This document shows positions 6,300 through 13,428 of a DNA stretch of 13,428 nt, piece by piece. The DNA comes from an uncultured Clostridia bacterium. GTDB taxonomy: Bacteria; Bacillota; Clostridia; UBA1381. Both the position numbers and the translations under genes were made by a program. How positions within the stretch are numbered: the stretch's first letter is position 1; each line of letters begins with the position of its first letter. The stretch is from positions 1 through 13,428 of the forward strand of contig CALXUL010000281.1 of assembly GCA_944391635.1 (NCBI GenBank). The letters are read 5' to 3'. The notes under the pieces were generated by a model. The model searched no databases and was not told the origin of the DNA. It saw nothing but the letters and a program-made list of their open reading frames with translations.

Positions 6300-7307
6300 T
6301 TATTGTTTTTGCTTTTCTCTTATAAGTTTTTGAGTTCTTATATCCTTACCAACAAACCTCAGGCAATTAAAATTTTCATAAAGTCTTGACGTTATACGGG
6401 ACGTATAATTTTTGCTTATTTCTTCCATAGTAAGGTTTGTACTGATTATCATACGCCGGTTTTTCAGAATCCTTTCATTTATTAAATCAAACAAAAACTG
6501 AAACGCCGACGGACCGTGCATTTCAACGCCTAAATCATCTATAATAAGCAAATCAGCATCATATACAAATTTTAACATATCCTCAAAATCATCTGGATTG
6601 CTCATTCTCCCAAACCTATAATCATCATACGCAGAAAAAAGCTTTGACGCTCCTGTATATATTACAGTATATCCCTTATCAAGCATTTCCTTTGCAACAG
6701 CGCTTGATAAAAATGTTTTTCCAAGCCCCGGCATACCATAGAACAACAGATTTTTTGAATTTTCGGGACTTTTGCAAAAGTTGATACAAATATTTACTAT
6801 ATCCTCAATATTCTCCCGTTCGGTCATATTCATATTTTTAATTTTAGTGTCCCCATAATAACTCATATCAAAATTCTCAAAGGTCTGAGTGTTAATCAGT
6901 GTTTTCATATTTGATATTTCATAGGCATAATCTATCAGCCTTTGCTTTAAACAGGAACATTTTTTCCCGTCAACATAGCCTGTATCATTACACTTTTTAC
7001 ATCCATATACCGGCTTGTCAAAATCACGTTCAATATTATTATCATCAAGCAGGCTGTTTCTTTTTTCAAGAAGAATTTTTATTTTTTTATCAAGGTCAGT
7101 ATTGTATTCATCGCTTTTTTCCGGGTTTTTTAGAATCTTACCCATATTTTCAAGTCCAGCATCCTTTATTTTTCTGTCAATCTCCTCAATTTCAGGAACC
7201 TGCTTGTAGACTTCTTCACGTCTTTTCTGGCATTTGCTTTCAGCAAAACTGCGCATCTGACTGTAATCCGACATTATTTTTATATATGCACTGTTTTCGG
7301 CAAGCAT
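6300..7307 (-). CDS. DnaI/DnaC-type replicative helicase loader (AAA+ ATPase)
   Basis: This AAA+ protein is expected to load the replicative helicase at the origin or at restarted forks. Its 335 residues have a charged helical N-terminus (about 1-95) and a probable zinc site of four cysteines (103, 106, 117, 119; CKKCNDTGYVDGKKCSC). The AAA+ module follows, with Walker A GMPGLGKT (191-198), Walker B LLIIDDLG (253-260), a sensor segment IISTNL near 287-292 and the arginine-rich SRITSRLYE near 303-311. This fits the DnaC/DnaI/IstB group; the location near dnaA and dnaN, with no transposase, favours a loader over an IstB transposon ATPase. I use the ATG at 7307, which shares one base with the hemZ stop (TGATG). 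A TTG at 7310 would add one residue. AAGGGGG upstream is the ribosome site. The pair is translationally coupled. Confidence 0.88.
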   Translation of the reverse strand: MLAENSAYIKIMSDYSQMRSFAESKCQKRREEVYKQVPEIEEIDRKIKDAGLENMGKILKNPEKSDEYNTDLDKKIKILLEKRNSLLDDNNIERDFDKPVYGCKKCNDTGYVDGKKCSCLKQRLIDYAYEISNMKTLINTQTFENFDMSYYGDTKIKNMNMTERENIEDIVNICINFCKSPENSKNLLFYGMPGLGKTFLSSAVAKEMLDKGYTVIYTGASKLFSAYDDYRFGRMSNPDDFEDMLKFVYDADLLIIDDLGVEMHGPSAFQFLFDLINERILKNRRMIISTNLTMEEISKNYTSRITSRLYENFNCLRFVGKDIRTQKLIREKQKQ

Positions 7308-8752
7308 CAAACTGCGCCCCCTTTCGCTAAAATATCTTCTGTTTTCTTTTTACGATTAATAATCTCATTAAAATTACGTATATACTCAAGTGGGTCCTTA
7401 AAATTAAATATCCTGTCAATACCGTTATCTGTAACTATTTTCGTCGTACCGCCGCCTCCGAGCGCAATAATAGTCTGTATCTCTTCCATTATGTTGACAT
7501 TATAAAACGACATTGTATCACCTCTTGAATATCCTACATTTTCAAGATTACCCGAAATATTTTTTTGCCTGTACATATAATAGGGAGTATACCCGAATCC
7601 TGACAAAGTATTTTGCGCATAGGACAGCATCTCATTCATTACATCAGCTTCGGTAAGCTTATTTTCAGTATGCCTGAGATTTGCCGCGCGTTTTATACAC
7701 ATAGAATGTACCGTTATATTCTCCGGAAGAATCATTAAAATATCATCAATACTCTTTTTAAAATCCGCCGCACTCTCACCCGGAAGCCCGGCTATAAGGT
7801 CGGTATTTATCACATCAAAACCGGCTTTTCTTGCCATAAAAAATGCGTCCTTAAACATACTGTATGTATGCTTTCTGCCGATTTTTAAAAGAGTTTTATC
7901 ATTTGTTGTCTGCGGATTTATACTTATTCTGTTTACATTAAAGCTGCGCGCTGTTTTAAGTTTTTCAAAAGTAATAGTATCAGGTCTGCCGGCTTCAAGC
8001 GTAAATTCACGGATACCTGACAAATCAAAGCTTTTATTTATCTTTTCAAGCATCATAAAAAGCTGGTTTTCATTTAATGTAGTAGGGGTTCCTCCGCCTA
8101 TATAAATATTATCAATTTTTAAACCGAGCCTTTTTATCATACCCGAGGTATAATCAATCTCTTTTAAAAGGCAAGCCGTAAAATCATCAATATATTTGCC
8201 GCTTACTCTTATATCAGTCGAAACAAAAGAACAATACATACACCTTGTCGGACAAAACGGTATACCTATATAAATACTTACAGTATCCGGCTTGTGCGAA
8301 GCTAAAATTTTACTTTCATTCTCGGAAACCTTTGCAGCAAGCCTGCATTTTTCTTCCGACACTCCGTAAACCTTTGCAAGATACTTTTTAGCATCATCAT
8401 AGCTGTATCCTTTTAAAACAAGTGAAGTAACGGCTTTTGCAGGTCTTACACCGCACATTGCGCCCCAAGGCAGGCTTACTTTATGTATCTTTTCCGCGGC
8501 ATCAATAAAAGAGCGCGTACAGGCAACAGAATAACGTCTTGAATCCTCTTTATCATTGCTTTTTTCATAATCACAAGTATATTCACCAAAATATACCCTG
8601 CCTTTATAAATTATCTGACAATACGCATCTATCTTATTGGAAGAATATGCAATATTAGTATAAACCTCCACATCATCTTGTGCATCAAAAAACAAACGCA
8701 TAAAAACATCCATTTCATACCTGCACGAAAAACCGTTTTGTACAAGAAGCAT
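7307..8752 (-). CDS. hemZ: Oxygen-independent coproporphyrinogen dehydrogenase HemZ (radical SAM)
   Basis: HemZ-type enzymes are radical SAM proteins related to HemN and thought to oxidatively decarboxylate coproporphyrinogen III without oxygen. The 481 residues include a roughly 160-residue N-terminal region with the HemZ-typical PWGAMCGVRPAK. The iron-sulfur motif CPTRCMYC follows (Cys 167, 171, 174), then GGGTPTTL (about 219-226) and INTDLIAGLPGE, all as in the HemN/HemZ group. I prefer the ATG at 8752, with AAAGGTG 6 bases upstream. An in-frame GTG at 8761 would overlap that site and add three residues. The stop overlaps the helicase-loader start, and a terminator-like hairpin lies 20 bases upstream. 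The substrate is assigned by family; some HemZ-like proteins occur in organisms without full heme synthesis, so the cellular role may differ. Confidence 0.9.
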   Translation of the reverse strand: MLLVQNGFSCRYEMDVFMRLFFDAQDDVEVYTNIAYSSNKIDAYCQIIYKGRVYFGEYTCDYEKSNDKEDSRRYSVACTRSFIDAAEKIHKVSLPWGAMCGVRPAKAVTSLVLKGYSYDDAKKYLAKVYGVSEEKCRLAAKVSENESKILASHKPDTVSIYIGIPFCPTRCMYCSFVSTDIRVSGKYIDDFTACLLKEIDYTSGMIKRLGLKIDNIYIGGGTPTTLNENQLFMMLEKINKSFDLSGIREFTLEAGRPDTITFEKLKTARSFNVNRISINPQTTNDKTLLKIGRKHTYSMFKDAFFMARKAGFDVINTDLIAGLPGESAADFKKSIDDILMILPENITVHSMCIKRAANLRHTENKLTEADVMNEMLSYAQNTLSGFGYTPYYMYRQKNISGNLENVGYSRGDTMSFYNVNIMEEIQTIIALGGGGTTKIVTDNGIDRIFNFKDPLEYIRNFNEIINRKKKTEDILAKGGAV

Positions 8753-8772
8753 ATCAAACACCTTTTTTATTT

Positions 8773-8817
8773 AAAAAATCAAAACCGACATACCGCATTT
8801 AAAACGGCGGATGCCGG
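8773..8817 (-). terminator. Terminator-like hairpin just before hemZ (possible attenuator)
   Basis: On the minus strand, CCGGCATCCGC (8817-8807) pairs with GCGGTATGTCGG (8796-8785) over 11 bp, with one bulged T and one G-T pair. The loop is 10 bases. The tract TTTTGATTTTTT (8784-8773) follows. This has the form of an intrinsic terminator for the dnaN-hydrolase transcript. It ends only about 20 bases before the hemZ start, leaving no room for a promoter downstream, so hemZ would rely on read-through or regulated antitermination. Confidence 0.5.
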
Positions 8818-8831
8818 ATTTAATATTCTGT

Positions 8832-9446
8832 TCAATTTACAAAAAAATTAAATTTTTTCTCATATCCTATTGAAGTATCAGCACCATGCCCCGGGTATAC
8901 TTTTACATTTTCATCCAGAACATAAAGCTTTTCACGGATAGACTTATAAAGAGTCTGTTCATCACCTGTAGGAAAATCCCATCTTCCGACATTTTGTTTA
9001 AATAATGTGTCCCCCGTAAAAAGCGAATCCTCAATAAGATAACAAAAGCCGCAGTCGGTATGACCTTTGGTTTCTATGGCTTTTATCTCCATATTTCCTA
9101 TAACAATCTTTTCTCCGTCAGATACGGTTATATCAGCAGGCTCAACAATAAAAGGTATACCCATACCTGCCGAAAGGTTATAGGACGCCTTACCCATATT
9201 TTCACTGCATCTTTTGCTGCAAACAACTTTTTTATGTCCCCTAAGCTCATTTACACTGTAAATATGGTCATAATGGCAATGGGTTATAAAAAGATGCGTT
9301 ACATTTACACCCTTTTCCTCACAGGCTTTTAAGATTTTAAATGTATCAAAACCCGGGTCTATTAAAACGGCATTATTTTTATCTTCATATACCAGATAAC
9401 AATTCTGGTCAAAATCATAACTTATTATTTTTTCTATATTAATCAT
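8832..9446 (-). CDS. Metallo-beta-lactamase-fold hydrolase, glyoxalase II-like
   Basis: This is a small (204-residue) zinc-type hydrolase of the metallo-beta-lactamase fold, closest in shape to glyoxalase II-like thioesterases. The metal-binding set is complete: HCHYDH (56-61), the His of KGHTDCG (129), the Asp of FTGDTLF (146) and the His of YPGHG (187). The substrate cannot be told; the family ranges over thioester hydrolysis, persulfide chemistry and others. The stand-alone length lacks the extra C-terminal helical domain of true glyoxalase II. The ATG at 9446 lies one base after the dnaN stop and has only a distant AGG upstream, so translation is probably coupled to dnaN. A terminator-like hairpin follows it. 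Confidence 0.88.
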   Translation of the reverse strand: MINIEKIISYDFDQNCYLVYEDKNNAVLIDPGFDTFKILKACEEKGVNVTHLFITHCHYDHIYSVNELRGHKKVVCSKRCSENMGKASYNLSAGMGIPFIVEPADITVSDGEKIVIGNMEIKAIETKGHTDCGFCYLIEDSLFTGDTLFKQNVGRWDFPTGDEQTLYKSIREKLYVLDENVKVYPGHGADTSIGYEKKFNFFVN

Positions 9447-9447
9447 A

Positions 9448-10578
9448 TCAGTTATTATAAAGCCTAACCGGCAGAATCATAAATGTATAGCTGTTATCAT
9501 TAAGAGAATTTATAAAACAAGAACTTCTCGGATTTGAAAATTCCATTTTAATATCCTCATCATCACAAGCCCTTAAAGCATCCAAAAGCAGCTTATGATT
9601 AAAACCTATCTCAAGGTCATCACCGCTTGCTTTTACCTCTACCTCATCATATACCTTGCCGCGGCTGGTCATACAGGTAATTTCTATTTTATCAGTGGTA
9701 ATATTAAGAATAACCGGAAGTTTTTCTGCTTTTGCAGACATATCGTCATTTATAATAAGAGCCGCTCTTTCAAGACTGTCCGCAAGCTCACGCGCCGAAG
9801 CAGTTACAAAAATACTGTTTGGCGTCGATAAAACCGGTCTGTAATTTATATATTTACCCTCTAAAAGCCTGGTTACAACCTTATAATTTCCGAAATCAAA
9901 CAAAGCGTGCCTGTCGGATACAATAATATTAACCACTTCATCAGTATCCTTTAATATCTTTAAAATTTCGCGAAGTGCAAGACCGGGAATTACAAAACTT
10001 TTCGGTGTAAGGGAAGAGTCAACCACTTCCTTAATTATAGCAAGACGGTATCCGTCGGTTGAAACCACCGACAATACCCCTGTATCAACTTCAAAAAGCG
10101 AGCCGGTCAAAATCGGTTTTCTTGACTCATTCATTGAAACAGCAAAAATTGTCTTTCTTATCATCTTTTTTAAGACTTCCTGTTTCATACTGAGCCTGTA
10201 TGTTTCGCTAACTTCCGGAACACTCGGATATTCAAGTGCGTTAAGACCCTGTATATTAAATTCAGACTTACCGGATTTTATAGTAGTAACATTATTATTT
10301 TCATTTACATTTACTTCTACAATATTATCCGAAAGACGTCTTACTATATCACCAAACATTCTTGATGATAAAGCAATGCTTCCTGCGTCTTTAACATCGC
10401 ACTCAGTTTTAAATTCTATACATAAATCAAGATTATTAGCTGTTATAATAAGTGTACCGTCTGCAAATGCATCTATTTTTATACATTCAAGGATAGGGTT
10501 TACTGTTTTTGTGCTTACAGCTTTTTGTACTGTATTTATTATATCTAAAAGCTCTGTCCTATTGCATAAAAACTTCAT
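9448..10578 (-). CDS. dnaN: DNA polymerase III sliding clamp (beta subunit)
   Basis: DnaN forms the dimeric ring that tethers polymerase and other repair and replication proteins to DNA. At 376 residues it has normal length for three repeated clamp domains (about 1-120, 125-245, 250-376). It starts MKFLCNRTELLDIINTVQKA and ends with the clamp-typical TFMILPVRL, carrying three extra residues (YNN) after the RL. The ATG at 10578 follows GGGAGG with 8 bases between, a strong ribosome site. The gene follows dnaA on the same strand across an oriC-like spacer. Downstream, with a one-base gap, is a hydrolase instead of the common S4-domain protein, recF and gyrB. Confidence 0.97.
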   Translation of the reverse strand: MKFLCNRTELLDIINTVQKAVSTKTVNPILECIKIDAFADGTLIITANNLDLCIEFKTECDVKDAGSIALSSRMFGDIVRRLSDNIVEVNVNENNNVTTIKSGKSEFNIQGLNALEYPSVPEVSETYRLSMKQEVLKKMIRKTIFAVSMNESRKPILTGSLFEVDTGVLSVVSTDGYRLAIIKEVVDSSLTPKSFVIPGLALREILKILKDTDEVVNIIVSDRHALFDFGNYKVVTRLLEGKYINYRPVLSTPNSIFVTASARELADSLERAALIINDDMSAKAEKLPVILNITTDKIEITCMTSRGKVYDEVEVKASGDDLEIGFNHKLLLDALRACDDEDIKMEFSNPRSSCFINSLNDNSYTFMILPVRLYNN

Positions 10579-10817
10579 AGCTAAAACCTCCCTTTTTAGA
10601 AAATTTCTTTTTCATGATATATATAATAATCATGTAGTAGTATTAGTAGTATGTGCGGGTATTTAGTGGAAAATATGTAAAATACGCATAACTACTTACT
10701 TTTTTATCCAAAACCTGCGTTTAAAAGATGTTAATGGAAAATAAGTTATAAACATACATATTTTATATGAAAAAATATCAACAGTTTTTCCATCCACACT
10801 GTGAATAAATTGCTGGA
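10579..10817. other. Candidate oriC: dnaA-dnaN spacer with DnaA-box-like sites
   Basis: This 239-base AT-rich spacer has no gene. Near-matches to the DnaA box TTATCCACA are TTATTCACA (minus, 10800-10808, 8/9), CCATCCACA (10790-10798, 7/9), TTATAAACA (10746-10754, 7/9), TTATCCAAA (10704-10712, 8/9) and TTTTCCACT (minus, 10665-10673, 7/9). No perfect box is present. Reading in the dnaA direction, the order is boxes, a GC-richer patch (10654-10659), TAG/TAT triplets, then an AT-rich inverted repeat (CATGAT/ATCATG, 10613-10634). This matches the B. subtilis unwinding region. The strand G/C bias also changes near here. The identification is positional and motif-based. Confidence 0.7.
10635..10652. 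repeat. DnaA-trio-like triplets (TAGTAGTAT twice)
   Basis: The nine bases TAGTAGTAT occur twice in tandem. Read 3' to 5' on this strand, away from the box side, they give GAT-GAT-TAT-GAT-GAT, close to the DnaA-trio consensus 3'-[G/A]A[T/A]-5' used by DnaA to open the origin. One of the five triplets departs at its first base. They sit between the DnaA-box-like sites and the AT-rich stretch, as expected. The nearest box-like site ends 13-15 bases away, somewhat far. Confidence 0.55.
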
Positions 10818-12152
10818 TTACAGGCTGTTTAAATCCTTTATTATCATATCGACATCTGTTTTTAGCAGTTCGTCTTTTGATATTTCTTCCATTACCTTGT
10901 CCACCCCGTACATTACTGTAGTACGGTCACGGTTACCGAATACCTTTGCTATTTCAACAAAGTTCATGTTAGTCATTTTTTTGCAAAGATACATTGCAAT
11001 CTGACGCGGTCTTGTTATCTGCCGCATACGCGACTGGCTTTTTAAATCGTCTGCGGATACTTCATAAAATTCACAGACTTTATCAATTATTTTTTGCGCT
11101 GTTATTTTAATTATCCCGTCATCAGGAATAATAGAACTGATTGCATGTTCTGCAAGCGGCATATCAATAGGCTTGTTGCTTATTCCTGCATAAGAGATTA
11201 TTTTAAGAAGCGCACCCTCAAGCTCACGTATATTTGAATCTACTCTTTCCGCAATATATGAAAGCACATCATCAGGCAATACTGCATTTTGTGCTTCTGC
11301 TTTCTTTTTAAGGATTGCCATTCTGGTTTCATAATCAGGAGCTGTTACATCAATCGGAAGCCCCCATTCAAATCTTGTAATAAGCCTTTCTTCTATTGAA
11401 ACAAGTTCTTTCGGCATACGGTCGCTGGTTATTACAATCTGTTTATTATTGAGGTAAAGATCATTAAATGTGTGGAAAAATTCTTCCTGAATACCCTGTT
11501 TTTTCTCGATAAACTGTATATCGTCAATTAATAGAACATCGACATCACGATAACGCTGTCGGAAAGATTCCATATCCTTATCCCGCATAGAGTTTATCAT
11601 GTCGTTTGTAAATCGTTCACTTGTAACATATACAACGCGTTTTTCCGGAGAGTTTTCCAATATCTTATTACCAATAGCCTGCATTAGATGGGTCTTTCCG
11701 AGCCCGGATTTCCCGTACAGGAAAAGAGGGTTGCTTAGCGACCCGGGATTTCTTGCTACGTTCAGCGCAGCTGCTGTTGCATATTCGTTTGATGTACCCA
11801 CTACATAGCTGTCAAATGTATAGCGCGGATTTAAATTCGCCTTTAAATACAGCTCGCTTCGGCTGTTTTTCGTTGCGTCCTCCGCTGCTTTTATACTCTT
11901 TTCATCACTGCCGATTATTACTTCTACCCTTACCGGGTTTGATACAGCGCTGCATACAGCAGCTTCTATATCGTCAATATACCTTAGCTCTATCATATTT
12001 TTACAGATAAGCGAAGGTACGGCAATTATGAAAATACCGTTGTTGTAGGAAACCGGCTTGGCCACTTTTATGTATGTATTGTAGCCTACCATAGAACTAA
12101 TGCTCCGGCGTATAAAAGATAATGAGCTTTCCCAAATATCCTTTATATCCAT
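10818..12152 (-). CDS. dnaA: Chromosomal replication initiator DnaA
   Basis: DnaA binds boxes at the origin, forms an ATP-dependent filament and opens the duplex. The 444 residues hold a helicase-interaction domain I (about 1-80), a short linker (about 80-105), the AAA+ domain and the DNA-binding domain IV. The AAA+ domain begins at NPRYTFDSYVVG and has Walker A GKSGLGKT (147-154), Walker B LLIDDIQF (207-214) and RLITRFEWG (256-264). Domain IV covers about 350-444. The domain IV signature reads FGNRDRTTV (405-413): the near-invariant His of GRDHTTV, which contacts DNA, is Arg410. Arg375, aligned with E. coli Arg399, is kept. The ATG at 12152 follows CAGGGGG with 7 A's between. The enolase gene diverges upstream and dnaN follows across the candidate origin. 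The identity is certain; the substitution is unusual. Confidence 0.98.
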   Translation of the reverse strand: MDIKDIWESSLSFIRRSISSMVGYNTYIKVAKPVSYNNGIFIIAVPSLICKNMIELRYIDDIEAAVCSAVSNPVRVEVIIGSDEKSIKAAEDATKNSRSELYLKANLNPRYTFDSYVVGTSNEYATAAALNVARNPGSLSNPLFLYGKSGLGKTHLMQAIGNKILENSPEKRVVYVTSERFTNDMINSMRDKDMESFRQRYRDVDVLLIDDIQFIEKKQGIQEEFFHTFNDLYLNNKQIVITSDRMPKELVSIEERLITRFEWGLPIDVTAPDYETRMAILKKKAEAQNAVLPDDVLSYIAERVDSNIRELEGALLKIISYAGISNKPIDMPLAEHAISSIIPDDGIIKITAQKIIDKVCEFYEVSADDLKSQSRMRQITRPRQIAMYLCKKMTNMNFVEIAKVFGNRDRTTVMYGVDKVMEEISKDELLKTDVDMIIKDLNSL

Positions 12153-12370
12153 TTTTTTCCCCCTGTTTTAATTAATCCATATATCAAGCGCACAAAAAAA
12201 ACTGTGCTTTATTATATTAACAGATTTTTACGAATATTACAAGTAGTTTAAATATTTTTTTCTAAAATTTTCGACAAAAGCATATTATACACAGTGAAAA
12301 ATAAGTATAAAATCATATAATGCATGGAAATAATACCAAAAGAAAGTAAAATGAAAGGTGTTGAAAATCT
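12153..12370. promoter_or_regulatory. Divergent dnaA-eno spacer with promoter elements and one DnaA-box-like site
   Basis: This AT-rich 218-base spacer must hold the promoters of dnaA (minus) and eno (plus). A TATAAT on the minus strand (12216-12211) is the best dnaA -10 box, but no good -35 stands at 16-18 bases. On the plus strand TATAAT at 12316-12321 could serve eno, again without a clear -35. TTATACACA (12285-12293) matches the DnaA box at 8 of 9 positions and could mediate dnaA autoregulation. GCACA/TGTGC arms (12190-12194, 12203-12207) form a small hairpin in the presumed dnaA leader. Assignments here are weak. Confidence 0.4.
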
Positions 12371-13428
12371 TTGACAGGAGAAATACTGATAACTGATGTA
12401 TTTGCAAGGGAGGTAATAGATTCAAGAGGAATGCCGACGGTAGAGGCTGAGGTTCATACCCAGTGCGGATTTGGACGGGCAATAGTCCCGTCGGGAGCGT
12501 CATGCGGCGCATTTGAGGCGGTAGAAAAGAGAGATGGCGAAAAGGACAGGTTTTGCGGAAAAGGCGTATTAAATGCGGTTGAGAGTGTAAACGGTGAGAT
12601 TAGAGCGTGTCTTTTGGGAAAGAATGTTTTAGACCAGCGGGCTATTGATATGGAGATGATAAAACTTGATGGTACGCCGAATAAAGAACGCCTTGGCGCA
12701 AATGCTATACTTGCGGTGTCGCTTGCGGCAGCTCATGCCGCAGCCGACAGCCTTGGTATGAGTTTTTACCGTTATCTTGGCGGAACTAACGGGCATATTA
12801 TGCCGGTGCCTATGATGAATATTTTAAACGGCGGCGCGCATGCGAATAATAATGTGGATATTCAGGAATTTATGATAATGCCGCTTGGGGCAAAAAGTTT
12901 CCGTGAAGCGCTTTGCATGTGCTGTGAAGTGTATCAGTCATTAAAAAAATTATTAAATAAGTCGGGTTCATCAACCGCAGTCGGGGATGAGGGCGGTTTT
13001 GCTCCGAATCTTTCAAGTGATGAAAAGGCAATCGAGCTTATCATTTCGGCAGTTGAGGATGCAGGGTATAGGATGAAGCATGATTTTATGATTGCGCTTG
13101 ACGCGGCAAGCTCGGAATGGGTATCGCATGAGGGCGGATATCTTCTTCCTAAATCAAATATTAAAAAAACATCAGATGAATTAGTAGAATATTGGTGTGA
13201 TTTGGTTGAAAGATTTCCGATATATTCTATTGAAGACCCGCTTGCCGAAGAGGATTGGGAGGGCTGGAAAATTATCACCAAAAAGTTAGGCGGTAAAATA
13301 CAGCTTGTTGGCGATGACCTATTTGTTACCAACACAACGAGGCTTTTAAATGGTATAGAATTAGGAGCTGCAAATTCTATTCTTGTAAAGGTAAATCAGA
13401 TAGGAACTTTAACCGAGGCGATAAACGC
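12371..13428 (+). CDS. eno: Enolase (3' end beyond window)
   Basis: Enolase interconverts 2-phosphoglycerate and phosphoenolpyruvate in glycolysis, using two Mg ions. The 352 visible residues lack about 75-80 at the C-terminus. Visible active-site elements are the flexible loop SGASCG (41-46), His157 in NGGAHANN, Glu166 in DIQEFMIM, Glu207 in GDEGGFAPN, metal ligands Asp244, Glu288 (SIEDP) and Asp315 (GDDLF), and Lys340 (VKVNQIGT). All key residues seen so far are kept. Two oddities occur at conserved places: SRGMP replaces the usual SRGNP, and SGASC replaces SGAST. No ATG or GTG is available: the frame is closed by TGA at 12362, and TTG at 12371 is the best start, with GAAAGGTG (12353-12360) 10 bases upstream. 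A second AGGAG (12376-12380) lies just inside. The gene diverges from dnaA, and its coding strand is strongly G-rich. Confidence 0.92.
   Translation, partial: MTGEILITDVFAREVIDSRGMPTVEAEVHTQCGFGRAIVPSGASCGAFEAVEKRDGEKDRFCGKGVLNAVESVNGEIRACLLGKNVLDQRAIDMEMIKLDGTPNKERLGANAILAVSLAAAHAAADSLGMSFYRYLGGTNGHIMPVPMMNILNGGAHANNNVDIQEFMIMPLGAKSFREALCMCCEVYQSLKKLLNKSGSSTAVGDEGGFAPNLSSDEKAIELIISAVEDAGYRMKHDFMIALDAASSEWVSHEGGYLLPKSNIKKTSDELVEYWCDLVERFPIYSIEDPLAEEDWEGWKIITKKLGGKIQLVGDDLFVTNTTRLLNGIELGAANSILVKVNQIGTLTEAIN

Noticed and set aside
6300..7307. The AAA+ ATPase as an IstB-type transposon gene
   Set aside because: There is no adjacent transposase or inverted repeat, it has an extra N-terminal cysteine cluster, and it sits in an array with hemZ near dnaN.
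10635..10652. Tandem 9-mers as a CRISPR or satellite repeat
   Set aside because: Only two short units without spacers; the position fits an origin DnaA-trio element much better.
1..13428. A defence island, phage or other exotic gene system
   Set aside because: All long frames but one belong to well-known replication, partition, germination or metabolic families, and no integrase, toxin-antitoxin pair or defence-type domain was seen.

Overview
The window looks like the replication-origin region of an endospore-forming, low-GC Clostridia-type Firmicute. The evidence is dnaA and dnaN with an AT-rich, DnaA-box-bearing spacer, parA/parB with two parS sites, a GerA-type spore-germination operon, and a HemZ-type oxygen-independent heme enzyme that suits an anaerobe. 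I cannot name the genus. I see no rRNA, tRNA, CRISPR array, transposase, phage gene or obvious foreign island.

Left region (1-2637). Two minus-strand genes encode the A subunit (842-2467) and the B subunit (1-803, cut by the window edge) of a spore germinant receptor. A parS site lies between them and a second lies upstream of the A gene. A candidate sigma-G promoter fits forespore expression.

ParABS-serS operon (2638-6007, plus strand). ParA/Soj, ParB/Spo0J, an unrecognised single-pass membrane coiled-coil protein and seryl-tRNA synthetase are tightly spaced. They are driven by a strong-looking promoter that abuts the second parS. Two hairpins at 6081-6257 separate this operon from the convergent genes to its right.

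Replication cluster (6300-12152, minus strand). Transcription runs dnaA, an oriC-like spacer, dnaN, a metallo-beta-lactamase-fold hydrolase, a possible attenuator, hemZ, then a DnaI/DnaC-type helicase loader. This links the initiator, the sliding clamp and a loader in one array, but without the usual recF and gyrB behind dnaN. The dnaA-dnaN spacer has degenerate DnaA boxes, a GC-richer patch, TAG/TAT triplets resembling DnaA-trios, and an AT-rich stretch, in the same order as the B. subtilis unwinding region. DnaA itself carries Arg where the DNA-contacting His of its signature motif is expected.

Right edge (12371-13428, plus strand). An enolase gene diverges from dnaA and is cut by the window end.

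Taken together, the genes cover replication initiation, origin segregation and spore germination around one origin. This is mostly a conserved core region. The points that stand out are the parS sites flanking a germination gene, the DnaA recognition-helix change with non-consensus boxes, the apparently head-on parAB-serS operon, the uncharacterised membrane protein in that operon, and the terminator-like hairpin just before hemZ.
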